NCBI RefSeq assembly: GCF_020832205.1
Contig: NZ_JAFIFD010000025.1
Span: 1-47,437 of the forward strand
Direction of reading: 5' to 3'
Origin: Exiguobacterium sp.
GTDB taxonomy: Bacteria > Bacillota > Bacilli > Exiguobacteriales > Exiguobacteriaceae
DNA: 47,437 nt
Below are positions 44,656-47,437 of the stretch, piece after piece. The notes under the pieces are model-generated. The model worked only from the letters and a program-made list of their open reading frames with translations. It did no database searches and had not been told where the DNA came from. Both the position numbers and the translations under genes were made by a program. Within the stretch, counting starts at the first letter, position 1; every line of letters begins with the position of its first letter.

Positions 44656-45492
44656 ATGAAACTCATCGCGACGTTCCTCATCGTCTTCCTTATCTTCAGC
44701 ACGCATGTTACGGCAGCCGCACCTGCGACGACCGCCGGCTATACCGTCCAATCGACGAAACTGTATGGACGCGCCATGCAAACATCACCGGTCTTGAAAA
44801 CCCTCGCATCGAACACGCCGGTCCGATATGCCGTGTACAACCGAAGTTGGTCGAACGTCTACATCGGCAACACCCACTACTTCACGCCTTCGGCCAATAT
44901 TAAGGCCGGTATTCCGAAACTGTCCTCGACCGAGCGGCTCCGCCTCGTCAATAAACAACATGGTCTCACATCGACTTATCGGTCCACCCAACTCGTTACC
45001 CTCACCATCCCGACCGTTCATGCGAAAGGAAGCGAGCGAACACTCATGGTTGCCGAGGCTGCCCATGCCCTGGCCCGTCTCTACTATGACGGCCGGAAAC
45101 AAGGACATACCCTCTACGCCCTCAGCGCCTATCGATCGTACACGACCCAAAAGTCGCTCTACAATTACTGGGTCAGCGCTCGCGGAACGGCTTACGCTTC
45201 AATGTATGTCGCCCGGCCCGGCCACAGCGAGCATCAGACCGGTCTCGCCGTCGATATGACGAGCCAACGCATGCAAATGGGGCTCGCCGCCTCATTCGAC
45301 CAGACGCCTGAAGGAAGATGGATGCTAGCCAACGCTCACCGTTACGGATTCATCATCCGTTATCCGAAAGGCAAAGAAAAAATCACCGGCTACAACTATG
45401 AGCCGTGGCACTTGCGTTACGTCGGCGTCAACGAGGCGACGACGATGAAGCAAAACAATTGGACGTTCGAGGAATGGTGGACACGGCGCTAA
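44656..45492 (+). CDS. Secreted M15-family D-alanyl-D-alanine carboxypeptidase (VanY-like)
   Basis: The 278-aa exported protein has a signal peptide (about 1-19, THVTAAA), a short SH3-like region (about 25-80) and a VanY/M15 peptidase domain (about 110-270). Zinc and catalytic residues appear in ALSAYRSYTTQ, PGHSEHQTGLAVDM (His and Asp ligands) and YEPWHLRYVG (Glu and His). It should trim the last D-Ala from peptidoglycan stems. No vanA/H/X or VanS-like genes are nearby, so this is wall remodelling rather than vancomycin resistance. AGGAGG 9 bases upstream fixes the ATG at 44656. Confidence 0.9.
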   Translation: MKLIATFLIVFLIFSTHVTAAAPATTAGYTVQSTKLYGRAMQTSPVLKTLASNTPVRYAVYNRSWSNVYIGNTHYFTPSANIKAGIPKLSSTERLRLVNKQHGLTSTYRSTQLVTLTIPTVHAKGSERTLMVAEAAHALARLYYDGRKQGHTLYALSAYRSYTTQKSLYNYWVSARGTAYASMYVARPGHSEHQTGLAVDMTSQRMQMGLAASFDQTPEGRWMLANAHRYGFIIRYPKGKEKITGYNYEPWHLRYVGVNEATTMKQNNWTFEEWWTRR

Positions 45493-45573
45493 AGGCGAGC
45501 ATCACACGCCGATGCCGTTGCGGTTTCGCGGTATACTATCGGATGTACGATACTTGTGAAGGAGGAACGCAAC

Positions 45574-45909
45574 ATGTGGATTGTGATGAACAAGTTGGAC
45601 GTAGAAAAAGGAAAAGTCGAAGCGGTCAAAGCCCGTTTCGAGACGACGAAAGGAATCGAGTCGATGGACGGCTTCATCCGTATGCAAGTGCTGACTGATA
45701 CGTCAGACGAGACGAAAGACCAAGTCGTCATCATGACGACTTGGCGTGACGCTGCGAGCTTTGAGAACTGGCGTGACAGCGGTGCGTATAAACACGCCCA
45801 CAAAAAACGGGACGACGGTACGTCTGAAGTGAAGCCCGTCGTCCTCGGGAATACGGTCAGCCAATACGAGGTCGCCATCGAGCACGCCGCCTCAACCGAT
45901 CACGTATAA
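45574..45909 (+). CDS. Antibiotic-biosynthesis-monooxygenase (ABM) fold, IsdG/HmoA-like
   Basis: The 111-aa protein has the ABM ferredoxin-like fold pattern: MWIVMNKLDVEKGKVEAVKARF, GIESMDGFIRMQVL, VVIMTTWRDAASFENWRDSGAYKHAH. It resembles HmoA/IsdG-type heme-degrading monooxygenases, whose Asn-Trp-His triad could be met by Asn8, Trp69 or nearby and His85. This is a judgement by eye. AAGGAGG lies 7 bases before the ATG at 45574. Its 3' end overlaps the convergent CBS gene by 18 bases. Confidence 0.8.
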   Translation: MWIVMNKLDVEKGKVEAVKARFETTKGIESMDGFIRMQVLTDTSDETKDQVVIMTTWRDAASFENWRDSGAYKHAHKKRDDGTSEVKPVVLGNTVSQYEVAIEHAASTDHV

Positions 45910-46593
45910 GATGTCTTGCGGTCGAATGATGCCGAGAAGCGGCTCATTCTCTTCGCCGGTTTTTGTAATGAGGAGAGCGTCGAGGCGCGCTCCTTCTTTC
46001 ATGTTCACGAAATGATGATGTGCTTCGATGACCGACGTATGTGCCGCGATGAAGCGATAGCGATGAATGTGCGGGTCATGATAGAGTACATGCCGGACGA
46101 GCACCCCTTCTAGCGAAACATGGGCGTCGTGAGCTGATTCGGCGAGCCAACTCGTCACACCTTTTTTCGTCAACAGCCCGCGCCACGAACCGTCGACGTT
46201 GTAGATCGGGAATTGCGAGTAGTTTTTATTCCGAATCGCCTTTAAGACGTCTTGAAGCGGGTCATCGGCCCGAAACGTCGTCACGAGTTTCCGAAACAGC
46301 GGGATGACTTGCCGAGGGTGCAACAGTTCCCGCTCGACTTCTAAAATCAAGTCGACGATTGAATCATGCGGCGCGGCGATGATAAAGTCCGGCTCCCGTC
46401 GTTCATGGACGATCGCGTTCCGCAACTGGCTCATCTGGTGCAAATCTTCTTTATAACGTTCGACGATCGGATTGTTCTTGGCGAGACGGTTGACCATGTT
46501 GCTGAAACTGAAGTGCTTCCCGTCCCCTAGCTCTCGGCTCAAATAGTCTTCAATCCGATGATATGAAGCGATGAATTCTTCTGCTCTGCTCAT
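45892..46593 (-). CDS. HEPN-like domain fused to a CBS pair
   Basis: The 233-aa protein starts with a helical domain (about 1-97) in which LRNAIVHER carries Arg58-x4-His63, the R-x4-6-H motif of HEPN ribonucleases and nucleotide-binding HEPN proteins. Two CBS motifs follow (about 99-160 and 165-232; FRADDPLQDVLKAIRNKNYSQFPIYN, GLLTKKGV, LLGIIRPQDIL). CBS pairs bind adenine nucleotides, so a nucleotide-gated function is plausible. It is usually annotated only as a CBS protein. No toxin partner lies beside it. AAGGAGAG favours the ATG at 46593 over a GTG at 46599. Confidence 0.8.
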   Translation of the reverse strand: MSRAEEFIASYHRIEDYLSRELGDGKHFSFSNMVNRLAKNNPIVERYKEDLHQMSQLRNAIVHERREPDFIIAAPHDSIVDLILEVERELLHPRQVIPLFRKLVTTFRADDPLQDVLKAIRNKNYSQFPIYNVDGSWRGLLTKKGVTSWLAESAHDAHVSLEGVLVRHVLYHDPHIHRYRFIAAHTSVIEAHHHFVNMKEGARLDALLITKTGEENEPLLGIIRPQDILYVIG

Positions 46594-46634
46594 ATGCACA
46601 CTCTCCTTGTCGCCTTTCTATACCCGCTTTTTTC

Positions 46635-46673
46635 TTCATTCGAGCAGGATAACCCTTTCCTACATCGAATGAA
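46635..46673. promoter_or_regulatory. Inverted repeat between the CBS gene and azlC
   Basis: TTCATTCGA (46635-46643) and TCGAATGAA (46665-46673) are perfect inverted copies 21 bases apart in the divergent intergenic region. There is no T tail, so an operator is more likely than a terminator. Confidence 0.35.
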
Positions 46674-46706
46674 AGGACATCCCCTATTCTGAAAGGAGGA
46701 AAGTCG

Positions 46707-47437
46707 ATGGCGACTCCGCTCTATGATACGGTACGCTTATCCAACAAACAGGCCTTTCGTTCTGGCATGCGTGCCGGCATTCCCGTCGCGGTCGGCTATA
46801 TCCCGATTGCGATCGCCTTTGGTCTTTTGGCCAAGTCGTTCGAGATGCCGAACATCATCACGCTCGCGATGTCGCTCTTCATTTTCGCAGGGGCAAGTCA
46901 ATTCATCGGGGTGCAATTGATCATGGCCGGGGCAATGTACTGGGAAATCGTCTTGACGACGTTCATATTGAACTTGCGCCATTTTCTCATGTCCGCCTCG
47001 CTGTCTCAACGCCTCGAGACGACATCAAATCGTTTTCTCGCGGCCATCGCTTTCGGGGTGACTGACGAGACGTTCAGCGTCGCCTCGACACGACACGAGG
47101 CCACACGTGGACATTTCGTACTCGGATTGAATGTGATTGCGTTTCTAGCTTGGAACGTCGGGACGTGGATTGGTGTATTTCTCGCCTTCGGTTTGCCGGC
47201 AACGATTCAGGCCAGCATGGGCATCGCCTTATACGCCATGTTTATCGGTCTGCTCGTTCCGTCGCTCACACGAAAACCTGTCGTGGTCGTGGCTCTCCTC
47301 GCCGCAGTGACGCAAGGTTTTCTGCATTGGGTGGTAATGCCCATTATTCCGCTCTCTTCCGGTTTGAGCATCATCATCGCGACGTTCGTTGCGGCAAGCG
47401 TCGGGGCACTTCTATATCGTGAGGAGGGGGCAGCATG
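46707..47437 (+). CDS. azlC: AzlC-family branched-chain amino acid exporter subunit (cut by window end)
   Basis: The 243 codons read here carry the AzlC pattern: PVAVGYIPIAIAFGLLAKS, LFIFAGASQFIGVQL, LNLRHFLMSASL and FGVTDETFSVAS. About seven membrane helices are present. With a small AzlD partner it exports branched-chain amino acids or analogues such as azaleucine. GAAAGGAGG precedes the ATG. The last bases read GCA then TG; if the next base is A the gene ends in TGA overlapping an ATG at 47435, which would be azlD. So it is complete or very nearly so. Confidence 0.9.
   Translation, partial: MATPLYDTVRLSNKQAFRSGMRAGIPVAVGYIPIAIAFGLLAKSFEMPNIITLAMSLFIFAGASQFIGVQLIMAGAMYWEIVLTTFILNLRHFLMSASLSQRLETTSNRFLAAIAFGVTDETFSVASTRHEATRGHFVLGLNVIAFLAWNVGTWIGVFLAFGLPATIQASMGIALYAMFIGLLVPSLTRKPVVVVALLAAVTQGFLHWVVMPIIPLSSGLSIIIATFVAASVGALLYREEGAA

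Noticed and set aside
44656-45492. Vancomycin resistance through the VanY-like gene
   Set aside because: No ligase, dehydrogenase or VanX-like genes are nearby and the protein is an ordinary secreted D,D-carboxypeptidase.

Overview
The window looks like chromosome of a low-GC-phylum Gram-positive bacterium (Bacillota). An Exiguobacterium-type organism is my inference. The grounds are strong AGGAGG ribosome sites, many 4-base ATGA gene overlaps, CcpA-type cre boxes, RAT-antiterminator control of PTS sugar genes, and B. subtilis-like gene families set in a GC-richer codon usage. I see no rRNA, tRNA, insertion sequence, prophage or CRISPR array. The content is mostly core metabolism, envelope and regulatory genes.

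Layout. 1-5.4 kb: a structured segment of unknown nature, a YwqG-like gene, an LrgA/LrgB (CidA/CidB) pair, peptidase T, an OsmC-type peroxidase, SfsA and a SpoIIM-family membrane protein. 5.4-9.4 kb: an ABC-F ATPase, a YtkA-domain lipoprotein and a secreted deacetylase with three LysM repeats. 9.4-13.3 kb: a glyoxylate-shunt cluster (malate synthase G, an unknown Cys-rich small protein, isocitrate lyase) with a shared operator-like palindrome before glcB and aceA. 13.3-18.5 kb: a MarR regulator with nitroreductase, a second nitroreductase, an Ecs-like ABC ATPase/permease/methyltransferase operon and a ROK kinase. 18.5-21.3 kb: a membrane GAF-GGDEF protein coupled to an unknown membrane protein, and an unknown two-gene unit. 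21.3-25.8 kb: a beta-glucoside operon (antiterminator, EIIBCA, 6-phospho-beta-glucosidase) with two RAT/terminators; the antiterminator gene is frameshifted at a run of eight G. 25.8-29.9 kb: a two-component system with an ATPase, a divergent secreted DUF2680-like protein and a ZIP-like membrane protein. 29.9-35.2 kb: a Smr-less MutS2 paralogue, divergent from a GlcNAc/glucose-type PTS operon (EIIA, antiterminator, EIIBC). 35.2-47.4 kb: HtpX/LemA, Nudix, M20 peptidase, a CNNM/HlyC protein, two half-size YdcZ transporters around a Crp-family regulator, a DJ-1/PfpI protein, glycerol dehydrogenase, small membrane proteins, a VanY-type carboxypeptidase, a heme-monooxygenase-like protein, a HEPN-like/CBS protein and AzlC cut by the window end.

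Most interesting point: the MutS2 paralogue (29941-31851) has a leader of about 225 nt. It holds a promoter, a 9-codon peptide with its own ribosome site, mutually exclusive pairing segments and a strong intrinsic terminator just before the gene. That is the architecture of ribosome-mediated attenuators controlling antibiotic-resistance genes such as ABC-F and erm genes. Bacterial MutS2 is known to act on stalled ribosomes, so the locus is a good candidate for a drug-inducible ribosome-rescue or resistance factor of a kind I do not know to be described.
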